Below are positions 44,353 through 53,944 of a stretch of DNA of 64,000 nucleotides, in pieces. The notes beneath the pieces are model-generated. The model was not told the DNA's origin. It did not search any database and was given only the letters and a program-made list of their open reading frames with translations. The DNA is from Rhodospirillaceae bacterium (GTDB taxonomy: Bacteria; Pseudomonadota; Alphaproteobacteria; Rhodospirillales; Rhodospirillaceae): positions 1 to 64,000 of the forward strand of contig CANJSF010000008.1 in assembly GCA_947476925.1 (NCBI GenBank). The letters run 5' to 3'. How positions within the stretch are numbered: position 1 is the first letter of the stretch; the number at the start of each line of letters is the position of its first letter. The position numbers and the translations under genes were made by a program.

Positions 44353-46173
44353 TTACTCTGCCGCGTGCTTTGAGGCGCGTTTGCGGGCATTGGGGTCGAG
44401 GTGACGTTTGCGCAAACGGATGAACTTTGGCGTCACTTCCACCAACTCATCGTCTTGAATGTAGGCCAATGCATCTTCCAGCGTCATTTTGCGCGGCGGC
44501 GGAAGGAACTGCTTGTCATCCTTCATGACCGTGCGGAAGTTGGTGAGCTGCTTAGCTTTGAGTGGATTGACTTCAAGGTCGTTGTCGCGCGTGTGCTCGC
44601 CAACAATCATGCCCGTGTAAACACGATCGCCGGGGCCGACAAACTGCGGCCCGCGATCAATCAGGTTATGCAAGCCATACGTGTTGGCCTCGCCCGCATC
44701 GGTCGAGATCAATACGCCAACGCGGCGTGCGGCAATCGCGCCCTTATAGGGCGCATAACCGAAATACAGCCGGTTCATAATGCCGGTTCCGCGCGTGTCG
44801 GTGAGGAACTCGCCGTGATACCCAATCAGCCCGCGCGCGGGCGCATGGAATACGATACGGGTCTTGCCGCCGCCTGAGGGCTTCATTTCGCGCATCTCGG
44901 CTTTGCGCTGCGACATTTTGTCGACAACGATTCCGGTATAAGCGTCATCAACATCGATCACGACTTCTTCGATGGGCTCAGTTTTCTTGCCGTTCTCATC
45001 TTCGCGGAACAACACACGCGGGCGCGAAATCGACAATTCGAATCCTTCGCGACGCATATTTTCGATCAACACGCCCAATTGCAATTCGCCGCGACCGGCA
45101 ACTTCGTAGGCGTCTTTTTCGTCAGACTCGCTGACCTTAATAGCCACGTTGCCCTCGGCCTCGCGCATCAAGCGCGTGCCAATCATGCGGGTCGTGAGCT
45201 TGTCGCCATCCAACCCGGCCAAAGGCGAGTCGTTCACGGAAAATGTCATGGCCAAAGTCGGCGGATCAATGGGGCGAGCTTGGATAGCTTGTGTCACTTC
45301 CGGCGCGCACAACGTGTCGGCGACGTTGGCGTTTTCCAGGCCGGCGATGGCAACAATGTCACCCGCTTCGACCGTATCAACCGGGACTCGCTCAAGCCCA
45401 CGGAACGACAACAATTTGGTCGCGCGGCCTTGTTCAAGAATTTTGCCATCGCGCGCAAGTGCTTTGATTTGCATATTGACGCGACCAACACCCGACTGCA
45501 CGCGCCCGGTGAGAATGCGACCTAAGTAAGAATCGTATTCCAGCGTGGTGCACAGCATGGTGAAAGGCGCGTCAAGATTGCGCGTCGGCGCAGGCACGTG
45601 GGCAACAATGGTTTCAAATAGCGGCGTGAGATCGCCCGGCTTGTCTTTTTCCAAATCACGCACCGCCCAGCCTTCGCGGCCGACAGCAAATAATGTTGGG
45701 AAGTCGAGTTGCTCGTCATTCGCCCCGAGCACAGCAAACAGGTCAAAAATTTCAGTGTGCACTTCGTGGGGGCGCGCATCGCCACGGTCGACCTTGTTGA
45801 TAATGACGATGGGCTTCAAACCCAGATCGAGCGCTTTAGACAGCACGAACTTTGTTTGGGGCAATGGACCTTCGGCCGAGTCGACCAACAAAACCACGCC
45901 ATCGACCATCGAGAGAATGCGTTCCACCTCGCCGCCGAAATCGGCGTGGCCAGGGGTGTCGACGATGTTGATTTTTATGCCATTCCAATCGACTGAGGTG
46001 CATTTGGCCAAAATCGTGATGCCGCGCTCGCGCTCCAAATCATTGGAGTCCATGGCACAGTCTTGCATGCGCGAATTGGCGCGCACGGCGCCCGATTGGC
46101 GCAAAAAGGCGTCGACCAGGGTGGTTTTGCCGTGGTCAACGTGGGCGATAATGGCGATGTTGCGCAGATTCAT
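44353..46173 (-). CDS. typA: ribosome-associated GTPase TypA/BipA
   Basis: 606-residue translational GTPase. G1 AHVDHGKTTLVDAFL (residues 10-24), G2 around RERGITILAK, G3 DTPGHADFG and G4 NKVDR are all intact. The elongation-factor-like domains and the BipA-specific C-terminal domain follow, ending in PRKMTLEDALAYIQDDELVE near residue 560 and a basic tail. TypA acts in ribosome assembly and stress adaptation, for example in the cold. Monocistronic-looking, with the PfkB kinase gene upstream. Confidence 0.97.
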   Translation of the reverse strand: MNLRNIAIIAHVDHGKTTLVDAFLRQSGAVRANSRMQDCAMDSNDLERERGITILAKCTSVDWNGIKINIVDTPGHADFGGEVERILSMVDGVVLLVDSAEGPLPQTKFVLSKALDLGLKPIVIINKVDRGDARPHEVHTEIFDLFAVLGANDEQLDFPTLFAVGREGWAVRDLEKDKPGDLTPLFETIVAHVPAPTRNLDAPFTMLCTTLEYDSYLGRILTGRVQSGVGRVNMQIKALARDGKILEQGRATKLLSFRGLERVPVDTVEAGDIVAIAGLENANVADTLCAPEVTQAIQARPIDPPTLAMTFSVNDSPLAGLDGDKLTTRMIGTRLMREAEGNVAIKVSESDEKDAYEVAGRGELQLGVLIENMRREGFELSISRPRVLFREDENGKKTEPIEEVVIDVDDAYTGIVVDKMSQRKAEMREMKPSGGGKTRIVFHAPARGLIGYHGEFLTDTRGTGIMNRLYFGYAPYKGAIAARRVGVLISTDAGEANTYGLHNLIDRGPQFVGPGDRVYTGMIVGEHTRDNDLEVNPLKAKQLTNFRTVMKDDKQFLPPPRKMTLEDALAYIQDDELVEVTPKFIRLRKRHLDPNARKRASKHAAE

Positions 46174-46242
46174 GGGTGTCTGCGAGGTCCTAAGTCATTG
46201 ATTTCAGATAACAAAAATGGGCGCAGGTGACTTTGCCCCGCT

Positions 46243-46259
46243 GCCCGTTCTGTACGGGC
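46243..46259 (-). terminator. hairpin between the PfkB kinase gene and typA
   Basis: GCCCGT and ACGGGC pair as a 6-bp stem with a 5-base loop in the 127-base gap, 42 bases past the stop of the kinase gene. There is no following T-run. Confidence 0.35.
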
Positions 46260-46300
46260 GGTTCTATACCTGTCTCAGGGCCCTAAAGCAAGCTGAGGGG

Positions 46301-47296
46301 TTATAGCCCCTCTTTGACCATTAGCTTGCGCAAATCGGCCTCAGGGCGGGCGCCCATGTGGCTGATGATCTCGGCTGCTGCTAGCGCACCGATTTTCGCC
46401 GAGCGCACCAGGTCGCGCCCATTGGTGTAGCCATATAAAAAGCCGGCCGCGAATAAATCACCCGCACCGGTGGTGTCGATGACTTTTGAAACCGGAGCTG
46501 CGGGCACCGTGGCGGTGCTCATCACATCGACCACCAGCGCGCCGCGCGCACCCAACGTCATGCACGCCAATGTGTTGGATTGACGCAGCTTGCGCACGGC
46601 TGTGTCGAAGTCGGTGGTTTCGTATAGCCGGAAAACTTCTTCCTCGTTTCCGAACAACAAATCGACGTGATCAAATATCAGTTGCAGTAAATCGCCGCGA
46701 TGGCGGTCGACCACAAACGGATCGGACAACGACAATGCGACTTTGCGACCCGCGGACTTAGCTGTCACGCACGCCTTGCGAATAGCCTCTTTGGCTTGCG
46801 GCGTATCCCATTGGTAGCCTTCAATGTAGGTCACGTGTGCAGCCGATATCATGCTTTCATCAATATCGGCGGGCCCAAGCTCGGTGCAGGCCCCCAGATA
46901 AGTGTTCATCGTGCGTTGCGCATCGCCCGTTACCATAATCAGACACATGGCAGTGGGCAGCTTGGTGGTTCCCGATGCGCCCGCGTGAAACTCTACGCCC
47001 GAGGCTTTGATTTCGTGACTGAAAATTTCGCCAAACTCATCGGCGCCGATTTTTCCGATGAATGCCGGACGGCCGCCCAGCGAGGCGATGCCCGCCATAG
47101 AGTTAGCGGCCGAGCCGCCGGAAATGTTCATGGTGCGGCCCATGTCGCGATAGAGCGCTTTGGCCTGGCTTGAGTCGATCAGCGCCATGGTGCCCTTCAC
47201 CATGCCGTGACGGTCCAAAAAATTCTCGTCTGTGCGCGAGAGGATATCGACAATCGCACTGCCGATGCCGACAACGTCATAACGGGTATCGTTCAT
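46301..47296 (-). CDS. PfkB-family kinase, adenosine kinase-like
   Basis: 331-residue ribokinase-fold kinase. The N-terminal substrate region shows GIGSAIVDILSRTDE and GGSAANSMAGIASLGG (about 60-75). The PfkB signature 2 with the catalytic Asp is in VIDTTGAGDLFAAGFLYGY (about 280-298). This alphaproteobacterial subgroup is generally annotated as adenosine kinase, which makes AMP from adenosine. Other sugar or nucleoside substrates are possible. It is divergent from the bactofilin gene over a 192-base gap. Confidence 0.85.
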   Translation of the reverse strand: MNDTRYDVVGIGSAIVDILSRTDENFLDRHGMVKGTMALIDSSQAKALYRDMGRTMNISGGSAANSMAGIASLGGRPAFIGKIGADEFGEIFSHEIKASGVEFHAGASGTTKLPTAMCLIMVTGDAQRTMNTYLGACTELGPADIDESMISAAHVTYIEGYQWDTPQAKEAIRKACVTAKSAGRKVALSLSDPFVVDRHRGDLLQLIFDHVDLLFGNEEEVFRLYETTDFDTAVRKLRQSNTLACMTLGARGALVVDVMSTATVPAAPVSKVIDTTGAGDLFAAGFLYGYTNGRDLVRSAKIGALAAAEIISHMGARPEADLRKLMVKEGL

Positions 47297-47488
47297 GAAA
47301 AACCTATTTTAAATCGCTTAAAAAGTAAGGCCGGGAGTATAGCCATCGCACTGCGACTGTGAATCAGGCAAGCGGAATGGTGCATGTTTCCCATAAATTA
47401 ACCGGTCGCATGTTAGTTTGCTGGCGCTTAAAGGCCCGTAAAAAAATGGGCCAATAACAATGGCTTAGGCAATTTCAGGGCGGGACCC

Positions 47489-48124
47489 ATGGCAGAGCAG
47501 ATGTCGGATCGGGCCGAGTCGGCCACGACCAGTGATCAGGCTAAACCAAGCGTAGGCCAGTTGCCTCATTTTGCGATGCGGGCCAATACCCCTCGCCCAC
47601 CGGCCAAGCCGTTTTTCAGGGCCGTGGCTTCAGCCGAAAAATCAATGAGCGATAAGGCCGCGCTGGAACGCCAAAGCGGTGATCGCAATTTTATCGAGCG
47701 CATGGGCGTCAGAGCGCCGACCACGAGTTTCACGCCGCCGCAACAACGACGGATAACAGAGATTCCAAATCTCAATGCCGCGCGTGCACTTGATGCTGCT
47801 GCCGACAGCAAGAAACTTACGATTGGCAAGCACATTAAAGTGAACGGGGAGATTTCGGGTTGCGAACGTCTGGTCATTGAAGGTGAAGTTGATGCCGTCA
47901 TGACCGGCGTAAGTGCGTTGGAAGTTGCCGCGTGTGGCAAAGCCGCGGGTACGGCCGAAGTTGAGTGCGCCACCGTTTGTGGTTCGTTCAATGGAAAATT
48001 GATTGTCCGCGGACATTTGGACATTCCGAGCGGTGCATCAGTTCACGGCACAATCTCGTATCGGAGCGTGAGCGTCGCCAATGGTGCCAAGCTGTCAGGC
48101 ACCATCTCGATACTTGAGGCCTAA
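47489..48124 (+). CDS. bactofilin-family cytoskeletal protein
   Basis: 211 residues. An unstructured, proline-rich N-terminal 105 residues precede a beta-helical bactofilin domain (about 108-211) built of short repeats: LTIGKHIKVNGEISG, ERLVIEGEVDAVM, GKLIVRGHLDIPSGA and GAKLSGTISI. Bactofilins polymerise without nucleotide and organise cell-wall enzymes in shape, stalk or division processes. The N-terminal arm is longer than in Caulobacter BacA. The peptidase LmdC often found with bactofilins is not adjacent. AGGG lies 8 bases before ATG. The stop overlaps the nth 3' end by 4 bases. Confidence 0.9.
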   Translation: MAEQMSDRAESATTSDQAKPSVGQLPHFAMRANTPRPPAKPFFRAVASAEKSMSDKAALERQSGDRNFIERMGVRAPTTSFTPPQQRRITEIPNLNAARALDAAADSKKLTIGKHIKVNGEISGCERLVIEGEVDAVMTGVSALEVAACGKAAGTAEVECATVCGSFNGKLIVRGHLDIPSGASVHGTISYRSVSVANGAKLSGTISILEA

Positions 48125-48804
48125 CTCTTTTTCTTGATCTTCTTTTTAGCTTTCGCCTCGACGGAATCAGGCGCGGGTGTTTTAGGTTTAAACGCGCACA
48201 AATCTTTCACCACGCAACGCCAGCAATCGGGCGAGCGTGCTTTGCAAATATAGCGCCCGTGCAAAATCAGCCAGTGATGGGCGTGGCGCTTAAATTCGGG
48301 CGGTGTCGCCTTTTCTAATTTCTCTTCCACGTGCAGCGGCGTTTTGCCGGCAGCTAGGCCCGTTCGGTTTCCAACACGAAAGATGTGGGTGTCCACCGCA
48401 ATGGTGTGTTCGCCAAACGCAACGTTCAGCACGACGTTGGCCGTTTTGCGACCTACGCCGGGAAGCTGTTCCAGTTCGTCGCGCGTTCGTGGAATTTGGC
48501 TCGAATGTTTGTCGACCAAAATTTTGGAGAGCGCGATGACATTCGCAGCCTTGGCGTTAAATAGGCCGATGGTTTTGATGTAATTCTTTAGGCCCGCCTC
48601 GCCTAAGGCCAGCATCTTCTCGGGCGTATCAACAACATTGAACAATGGCCCTGTGGCCTTGTTCACGCCCACGTCGGTAGCCTGGGCCGACAACACGACT
48701 GCCACTAATAATGTATAGGCATTGACGGATTTTAGTTCGGTGGTTGGCTCGGGGTTGAGGTCCCGCAGGCGGCGATAAAATTCCGCGACGTTGGCAGGCT
48801 TCAC
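48121..48804 (-). CDS. nth: endonuclease III
   Basis: 227-residue base-excision DNA glycosylase/AP lyase. The helix-hairpin-helix LEQLPGVGRKTANVVLNVAF contains catalytic Lys120, and Asp138 is in IAVDTHIFRV. The [4Fe-4S] ligands Cys187, Cys194, Cys197 and Cys203 have the expected C-x6-C-x2-C-x5-C spacing. The start is GTG at 48804, immediately after the dapB TAG with no intervening base, so it is translated from the dapB message. A lysine-rich tail ends the protein. Confidence 0.97.
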   Translation of the reverse strand: MKPANVAEFYRRLRDLNPEPTTELKSVNAYTLLVAVVLSAQATDVGVNKATGPLFNVVDTPEKMLALGEAGLKNYIKTIGLFNAKAANVIALSKILVDKHSSQIPRTRDELEQLPGVGRKTANVVLNVAFGEHTIAVDTHIFRVGNRTGLAAGKTPLHVEEKLEKATPPEFKRHAHHWLILHGRYICKARSPDCWRCVVKDLCAFKPKTPAPDSVEAKAKKKIKKKS

Positions 48805-49614
48805 CTAAATCCCCAACACATCGCGCATCGAATAAAAACCGGGGCCACGGCCACGCGCCCACAGGGCAGCACGCACCGCACCCCGGGCAAAACCACTGCG
48901 CGACGATGCCTTGTGCGTGAGCTCCACGCGTTCGCCATCGGCAGCAAATATCACCGTGTGGTCGCCCACCACATCGCCGCCGCGCAAGGTAGCAAAACCA
49001 ATTTCGCCTGCGGGTCTGGCACCCACGTGGCCGTCGCGTGACTTGCGCCACACATCTGTCAGTTTCACGTTCCGTCCGCGCGCAGCTGCCTCGCCCAAGC
49101 CCAATGCCGTGCCCGAGGGCGCGTCGAGCTTATGGCGGTGGTGCATTTCTAAAACGTCAATGTCGTAATCGGGACCCAAAGTGGCCGCCAACTTTTCGGT
49201 CAATGCAAACAACACATTGACGCCAACACTAAAATTTGGCGCAAACACAATGGGCGCAGTGGCTGCATTTTTTTGTAAGCTCGCGACCATGTCGGCACTT
49301 AAGCCCGTGGTGCCGGCAACAAAAATTTTTCCGGTTTTGGCAGCGAGCGCAGCATGATGAAGTGTGGCCGCTGGAACTGTGAAATCGATCACCGCGTCGG
49401 ACGCGGCAAACAAGGCGGCAGCATCCGCGCTGACCTGAACTCCTAAGGACTTCGGCCCGACCAGGAGGCCGATATCGGTGCCAACCAGGGGCCCAACAGG
49501 CTCGGTGCCGCCCGAAAGCCGGCACTCGGGCGTCGCCAAAACTTCTGACACAAGCATGCGGCCCATGCGCCCAGCGCAGCCGACAATACCGATCTTGAAA
49601 GGGAACGTGTTCAT
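48805..49614 (-). CDS. dapB: 4-hydroxy-tetrahydrodipicolinate reductase
   Basis: 269 residues, normal for DapB, a step in lysine and diaminopimelate synthesis. The nucleotide-binding motif GIVGCAGRMGRMLVSEVL is at the N-terminus. GTTGLSADM and the catalytic block EMHHRHKLDAPSGTALGLGE (about residues 155-174), with the His-His and Lys residues, are intact. It follows dnaJ by 86 bases and is directly joined to nth, giving dnaK-dnaJ-dapB-nth on one strand. Confidence 0.98.
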   Translation of the reverse strand: MNTFPFKIGIVGCAGRMGRMLVSEVLATPECRLSGGTEPVGPLVGTDIGLLVGPKSLGVQVSADAAALFAASDAVIDFTVPAATLHHAALAAKTGKIFVAGTTGLSADMVASLQKNAATAPIVFAPNFSVGVNVLFALTEKLAATLGPDYDIDVLEMHHRHKLDAPSGTALGLGEAAARGRNVKLTDVWRKSRDGHVGARPAGEIGFATLRGGDVVGDHTVIFAADGERVELTHKASSRSGFARGAVRAALWARGRGPGFYSMRDVLGI

Positions 49615-49700
49615 CGCATGAGGCCTGCAAGAATTACTGTGATTGGTCTTGCGACAAACCGAACGCGGAAATCAAGACAAATCGGGACAGCAGAGGCGGT

Positions 49701-50834
49701 CTACTTCGCCAGCTCGTCCAGGAACTCTTTAACGCGGTCGAAGAACCCTTGGGTTTCCGGGCTGTAGGTCTTGCGGTCGCTTTCTTTTTCGAAATCCTGC
49801 AGCAGCTTCTTTTGCTTATCAGTCAGGTTAATGGGCACTTCGACGGCGGCCTCGAGGAAAAAGTCGCCGCGCGCGGTGGAGCGCAACACGGTCATGCCCT
49901 TGCCCTTGAGGCGAAAGCGGTGGCCGTGCTGGCAACCTTTGGGAATGGTCACCTTGACCTTCGTGCCATCGATAGAGGGAACCTCTACCTCCCCACCCAG
50001 CGCTGCGGTCGTCATGCCTACGGGCATGCGCATGAACAAGTTGGCCCCGTCACGTTGAAACATGCGGTGCGGCTGAATAGCCAAGAAAATGTATAAATCA
50101 CCTGGCGGCGATCCGTTGAGCCCGGCCTCGCCCTCGGATGCCAAACGAATGCGCGTGCCCTCTTCGACGCCCGGCGGAATCGTGACTTCCAGCGCCTTTT
50201 CTTTGCGCGTACGGCCTTGACCCCGGCATGTGGGACATGGGTCAGAAATCACCTGTCCTGCGCCCTGGCACATGGGGCAGGCGCGCTCGATGGTAAAGAA
50301 CCCCTGCTGGCTGCGCACTTTGCCCGCACCGCGACAGGTGGAGCAGGTCTTAGGCGCCGCGCCATCTTTACCGCCCGAGCCCTTGCACGATTCACAGGCC
50401 ATGGACGACGGCACGGTGATTTTAGCTTTTTTTCCGTGGAAGGATTCTTCGAGTGTGATCTCCATATTGTAGCGAAGATCTTGGCCGCGCGCGGCACTGC
50501 GACCGCCCCTGCGGCCACCACCGCCCATCATGTCGCCGAACATTTCGTCAAAAATATCGGCAAAGCCGCCAAAGCCAAAACCGCCGCCCGCCCCGGCGCC
50601 ATTGCCTTGTTCGAAAGCTGCGTGGCCATAACGGTCGTATGCCGCGCGCTTTTGTTCGTCTTTCAGAACGTCGTAGGCTTCGTTGATGTCGCGAAATTTC
50701 GCTTCTGCCGTTTTATCGCCCGGATTTTTGTCTGGGTGATGCTGCATGGCCAACTTGCGATAGGCTTTTTTCACGTCATCGAGCGACGCGCCTTTCGCAA
50801 CACCGAGCAGTTCGTAAAAATCCTGCTTCGCCAT
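49701..50834 (-). CDS. dnaJ: chaperone protein DnaJ
   Basis: 377 residues with the full type I layout: J domain with His-Pro-Asp at 33-35, a Gly/Phe-rich linker ([19 protein letters not shown]), and a zinc-finger region with four repeats ([32 protein letters not shown]). The C-terminal substrate domains begin at [19 protein letters not shown]. It stimulates the ATPase of DnaK, whose gene lies 105 bases upstream on the same strand. Confidence 0.99.
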   Translation of the reverse strand: MAKQDFYELLGVAKGASLDDVKKAYRKLAMQHHPDKNPGDKTAEAKFRDINEAYDVLKDEQKRAAYDRYGHAAFEQGNGAGAGGGFGFGGFADIFDEMFGDMMGGGGRRGGRSAARGQDLRYNMEITLEESFHGKKAKITVPSSMACESCKGSGGKDGAAPKTCSTCRGAGKVRSQQGFFTIERACPMCQGAGQVISDPCPTCRGQGRTRKEKALEVTIPPGVEEGTRIRLASEGEAGLNGSPPGDLYIFLAIQPHRMFQRDGANLFMRMPVGMTTAALGGEVEVPSIDGTKVKVTIPKGCQHGHRFRLKGKGMTVLRSTARGDFFLEAAVEVPINLTDKQKKLLQDFEKESDRKTYSPETQGFFDRVKEFLDELAK

Positions 50835-50939
50835 GAGCTTTTATCAAAGAAGCTGAAAGATGGATCGCCCGGATAAACCGAGCGATGCCATCATCATATG
50901 GGTTGAGAACGCCGACCGCATCGGGAGACCGATACGTAT

Positions 50940-52850
50940 TTACTTCTTGTCCTTATCGACTTCTTCAAAATCAGCGTCGACCACGTCGTCCTTCTTAGGA
51001 CCCGCATCACCGCTGGGGCCGGCTTCGCCTGCCGCCGCTGCTGCGGGGTCAGACTTGTACATGGCTTCGCCCATTTTCATTGAGGCTTGCATCAGGGCGT
51101 TAGTGGCCGTCTTGATTTTTTCGGCATCGCCGGAATCAAGCACGTCGCGCACGTCTTTCAGCTTCGCTTCGATTTCAGCCTTGTCGGCAGGCGGCAATTT
51201 GTCGCCATGCTCTTTAAGGTTTTTCTCGGTGGTGTGAGCCAAGCTGTCGGCTTGGTTACGGGCATCGACCGCTTCGCGACGTTTTTTATCTTCGTCAGCG
51301 TGCGCTTCGGCGTCTTTCACCATCTTCTTGATGTCATCGTCCGACAGACCACCCGAGGCCTGGATGCGGATTTGTTGTTCTTTGTTGGTCGCCTTGTCCT
51401 TGGCCGAGACGTTGACAATACCGTTGGCATCGATGTCGAACGTCACTTCAACCTGCGGCACGCCACGGGGCGCGGGCGGTATTCCCACCAGGTCAAACTG
51501 ACCAAGCAGTTTATTGTCAGCCGCCATTTCGCGCTCGCCTTGGAATACGCGAATGGTAACGGCCGTTTGATTATCTTCAGCCGTCGAGAACACTTGGCTT
51601 TTGCGTGTCGGAATGGTGGTGTTGCGTTCAATCAAGCGTGTGAACACGCCGCCCAATGTTTCAATACCCAACGACAACGGCGTGACGTCGAGCAACAGAA
51701 CGTCTTTCACGTCGCCCTTGAGCACGCCGGCCTGAATGGCCGCGCCAATAGCCACAACTTCGTCGGGGTTCACGCCTTTGTGGGGCTCACGACCGAAGAA
51801 TTGTTTCACCACTTCTTGAACTTTGGGCATGCGGATCATGCCGCCCACCAGCACGACTTCGTCAATTTCGCTGGCCTTCAGGCCGGCGTCTTTCAAAGCT
51901 TGCTTGCAGGGTTCAATAGTTTTTTGAATCAGGTCATCAACCAATGCTTCCAGTTTCGCGCGAGTCAGCTTGATGTTGAGGTGCTTGGGACCGTTTTGGT
52001 CAGCGGTGATGAACGGCAAGTTCACTTCCGTTTGCATCGCGCTGGACAGCTCGATCTTGGCTTTTTCGGCCGCTTCCTTCAGGCGCTGCAGCGCCAGCTT
52101 GTCTTTGCGGAGATCGATCGTGTTTTCTTTTTTAAATTCGTCGGCGAGGTAATCGATGATACGCGCATCGAAATCTTCACCGCCCAAGAAGGTGTCACCA
52201 TTGGTGGATTTCACTTCGAAAACGCCGTCGCCGATTTCCAACACGGAAACGTCGAAGGTGCCGCCGCCTAAGTCATAGACTGCGATGGTGCCGTTTTTCT
52301 TTTTGTCCAGCCCATATGCAAGCGCAGCGGCCGTGGGCTCGTTGATGATGCGCAGAACATTCAGCCCTGCGATTTTGCCCGCGTCCTTGGTGGCTTGGCG
52401 CTGGCTGTCGTTGAAATAGGCCGGAACCGTCACCACCGCTTCGGTAACTGTTTCACCGAGATAGGCTTCGGCAGTTTCTTTCATCTTGATCAGAGTCTGG
52501 GCCGAGACTTGGCTTGGGGCGTGCTTTTCGCCGCGCACTTCTACCCAAGCATCGCCGTTGTCGGCTTTGACAATTTTATATGGAACAAGCTTTTTGCTTT
52601 TCTCAATCATGGGATCTTCGTAGCGACGACCCATGAGGCGCTTGATGGCAAACAAAGTTGCTTCGGGGTTGGTGACGCCCTGACGCTTTGCAGGTTGGCC
52701 CACGAGGCGCTCGCCCGATTCGGTAAAGGCGACGATGGACGGCGTGGTGCGCGCGCCCTCAGCGTTCTCAATCACCTTAGGGTTCTTGCCCTCCATGATG
52801 GCGACGCACGAGTTGGTCGTGCCGAGATCGATACCAATAACTTTGCCCAT
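50940..52850 (-). CDS. dnaK: chaperone protein DnaK (Hsp70)
   Basis: 636 residues. The ATPase starts with [16 protein letters not shown], and [18 protein letters not shown] (about 195) and [14 protein letters not shown] (about 335) form the nucleotide site. The substrate domain begins near [17 protein letters not shown], and the tail ends in the acidic [13 protein letters not shown] motif. It is preceded by a strong candidate heat-shock promoter (52978-53005). Right before its ATG is AAAGGAAAAG, a good RBS. Confidence 0.99.
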   Translation of the reverse strand: MGKVIGIDLGTTNSCVAIMEGKNPKVIENAEGARTTPSIVAFTESGERLVGQPAKRQGVTNPEATLFAIKRLMGRRYEDPMIEKSKKLVPYKIVKADNGDAWVEVRGEKHAPSQVSAQTLIKMKETAEAYLGETVTEAVVTVPAYFNDSQRQATKDAGKIAGLNVLRIINEPTAAALAYGLDKKKNGTIAVYDLGGGTFDVSVLEIGDGVFEVKSTNGDTFLGGEDFDARIIDYLADEFKKENTIDLRKDKLALQRLKEAAEKAKIELSSAMQTEVNLPFITADQNGPKHLNIKLTRAKLEALVDDLIQKTIEPCKQALKDAGLKASEIDEVVLVGGMIRMPKVQEVVKQFFGREPHKGVNPDEVVAIGAAIQAGVLKGDVKDVLLLDVTPLSLGIETLGGVFTRLIERNTTIPTRKSQVFSTAEDNQTAVTIRVFQGEREMAADNKLLGQFDLVGIPPAPRGVPQVEVTFDIDANGIVNVSAKDKATNKEQQIRIQASGGLSDDDIKKMVKDAEAHADEDKKRREAVDARNQADSLAHTTEKNLKEHGDKLPPADKAEIEAKLKDVRDVLDSGDAEKIKTATNALMQASMKMGEAMYKSDPAAAAAGEAGPSGDAGPKKDDVVDADFEEVDKDKK

Positions 52851-52977
52851 AACTTTTCCTTTCGCAGTGGCAGACGCCCGGAACCCTGGTTGGCGTTCGC
52901 GGATGTCCCCGGGGGTTGGCTTTCAGGTTCATTCCGTGGGAAGCGACGTTGGGTCGCCTCCCAGAAGATCGGGGGTT

Positions 52978-53005
52978 ATATAAGGGGGGCTCTGACCCCC
53001 GCAAC
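52978..53005 (-). promoter_or_regulatory. candidate RpoH (sigma-32) promoter of dnaK
   Basis: On the minus strand GTTG (53005-53002), 17 bases, then CTTATAT (52984-52978). The latter matches the alphaproteobacterial RpoH -10 consensus CYTATnT exactly, and the -35 core CTTG in three of four bases, at the accepted 17-18 base spacing. The spacer contains GGGGG-TCAGAG-CCCCC, able to form a hairpin. It lies about 130 bases upstream of the dnaK ATG. Confidence 0.6.
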
Positions 53006-53069
53006 AGCGCAAGTGCGGTTTTTGGGGCTTTTCCCAGGGTATTTGCAGCTAAAACACTCAGGTTCGACG

Positions 53070-53744
53070 ATGTTGGTCCCCAAACAGCCAAACCATGGCC
53101 TTGGCAGCCCGGTTCCGGGCGATCTTTTTGGCCCCATCTTGCCCTCCGGATTCATTTTGCGTCCAAATTGCCTCGATTTGGCCACCCAAAATGCCGTTTG
53201 GGCCGCAATCCAGGACATTGAGGCCGCGGCACCCCTAAGAAGGCTGATGACCAAAACCGGCAAGTTCACGTCGGCCGCCATGACCAATTGTGGCCAGGCC
53301 GGCTGGTGGAGCGATGCCAAAGGCTATCGGTATGAAACGCGCGACCCGCAAACGGCTGCCCCCTGGCCGCCAATGCCCGATGTGTTTTGGACGGCCGTAA
53401 AACTGGCCGCTCGCCAATCACCCTGGCCGATGTTTAGCCCCGATGCCTGCCTGATCAACTTCTATACGGCTGGGGCCAAGATGGGCCTGCACCAAGACCG
53501 CGATGAAAAAGATTTCAACCAGCCGATCATTACAATTTGCCTGGGCGATGATGCAGACTTTCTTGTGGGCGGGCCCAACCGCTCTGACAAGACCGCGGCT
53601 GTGGTTGTGCGCTCGGGCGATGCGATGATCATGGGCGGCGAAGGCCGTTTGTATTTTCACGGCATTCGCAAAATTTATCCGGGCACAAGTCCGCTGCCCA
53701 ACATTGCTGGGCGCTATAGCTTGACGTTCCGAAAGGCGCTGTAG
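53070..53744 (+). CDS. alkB: AlkB-type 2-oxoglutarate-dependent DNA dealkylase
   Basis: 224 residues, usual for AlkB, which removes methyl groups from N1-methyladenine and N3-methylcytosine by oxidation. The iron ligands are His141 and Asp143 in LHQDRDE, and His197 in YFHGIRKI. Arg215 and Arg221 in RYSLTFRKAL bind 2-oxoglutarate. TNCGQAGWWSDAKGYRY and CLINFYTAGAKMGL are family blocks. The ATG at 53070 is chosen. The open frame goes far upstream but only as antisense to dnaK. It is divergent from dnaK, so 52851-53069 serves both. No ada gene is nearby. Confidence 0.95.
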   Translation: MLVPKQPNHGLGSPVPGDLFGPILPSGFILRPNCLDLATQNAVWAAIQDIEAAAPLRRLMTKTGKFTSAAMTNCGQAGWWSDAKGYRYETRDPQTAAPWPPMPDVFWTAVKLAARQSPWPMFSPDACLINFYTAGAKMGLHQDRDEKDFNQPIITICLGDDADFLVGGPNRSDKTAAVVVRSGDAMIMGGEGRLYFHGIRKIYPGTSPLPNIAGRYSLTFRKAL

Positions 53745-53756
53745 TCGAAATTGTGC

Positions 53757-53944
53757 CTACACCACCAATCCATAATCACCGACCTGTTGAAATCCCAGTG
53801 CGGCGTAAACTTTTCGCAGCCGCATTGCGAGTTTCAGTCAACAAGATCAATTTTGTGCGCTTTTAGATTTGCACTCGCGTAATGACGCTGCGATAGAAAA
53901 GTTTCAAGAGCCGGCTGATCCGCAGGCGAAAAAAGGCGCAGCAT
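53757..53944 (-). pseudogene. GNAT acetyltransferase with internal deletion
   Basis: Two pieces of one gene are readable on the minus strand. From ATG at 53944 runs a 36-residue N-terminus (MLRLFSPADQPALETFLSQR ...) that stops at TGA 53836-53834. In another frame, 53837-53757 encodes the end of a GNAT fold (VYAALGFQQVGDYGLVV, stop TAG at 53757). The third frame in between reads LILLTETRNAAAKS, also GNAT-like. At 188 bp the gene lacks the acetyl-CoA-binding core and has at least two frame changes, so it is a remnant. The ATG overlaps the stop of the ASCH gene (TAATG), as in a former operon. Confidence 0.75.

Noticed and set aside
51087-52271. 394-residue open frame on the plus strand
   Set aside because: Lies entirely antisense to dnaK; the composition is that of a mirrored highly biased gene and no domain is seen.
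52395-53069. N-terminal extension of alkB
   Set aside because: The extension is antisense to dnaK and its promoter; the AlkB homology begins after the ATG at 53070.
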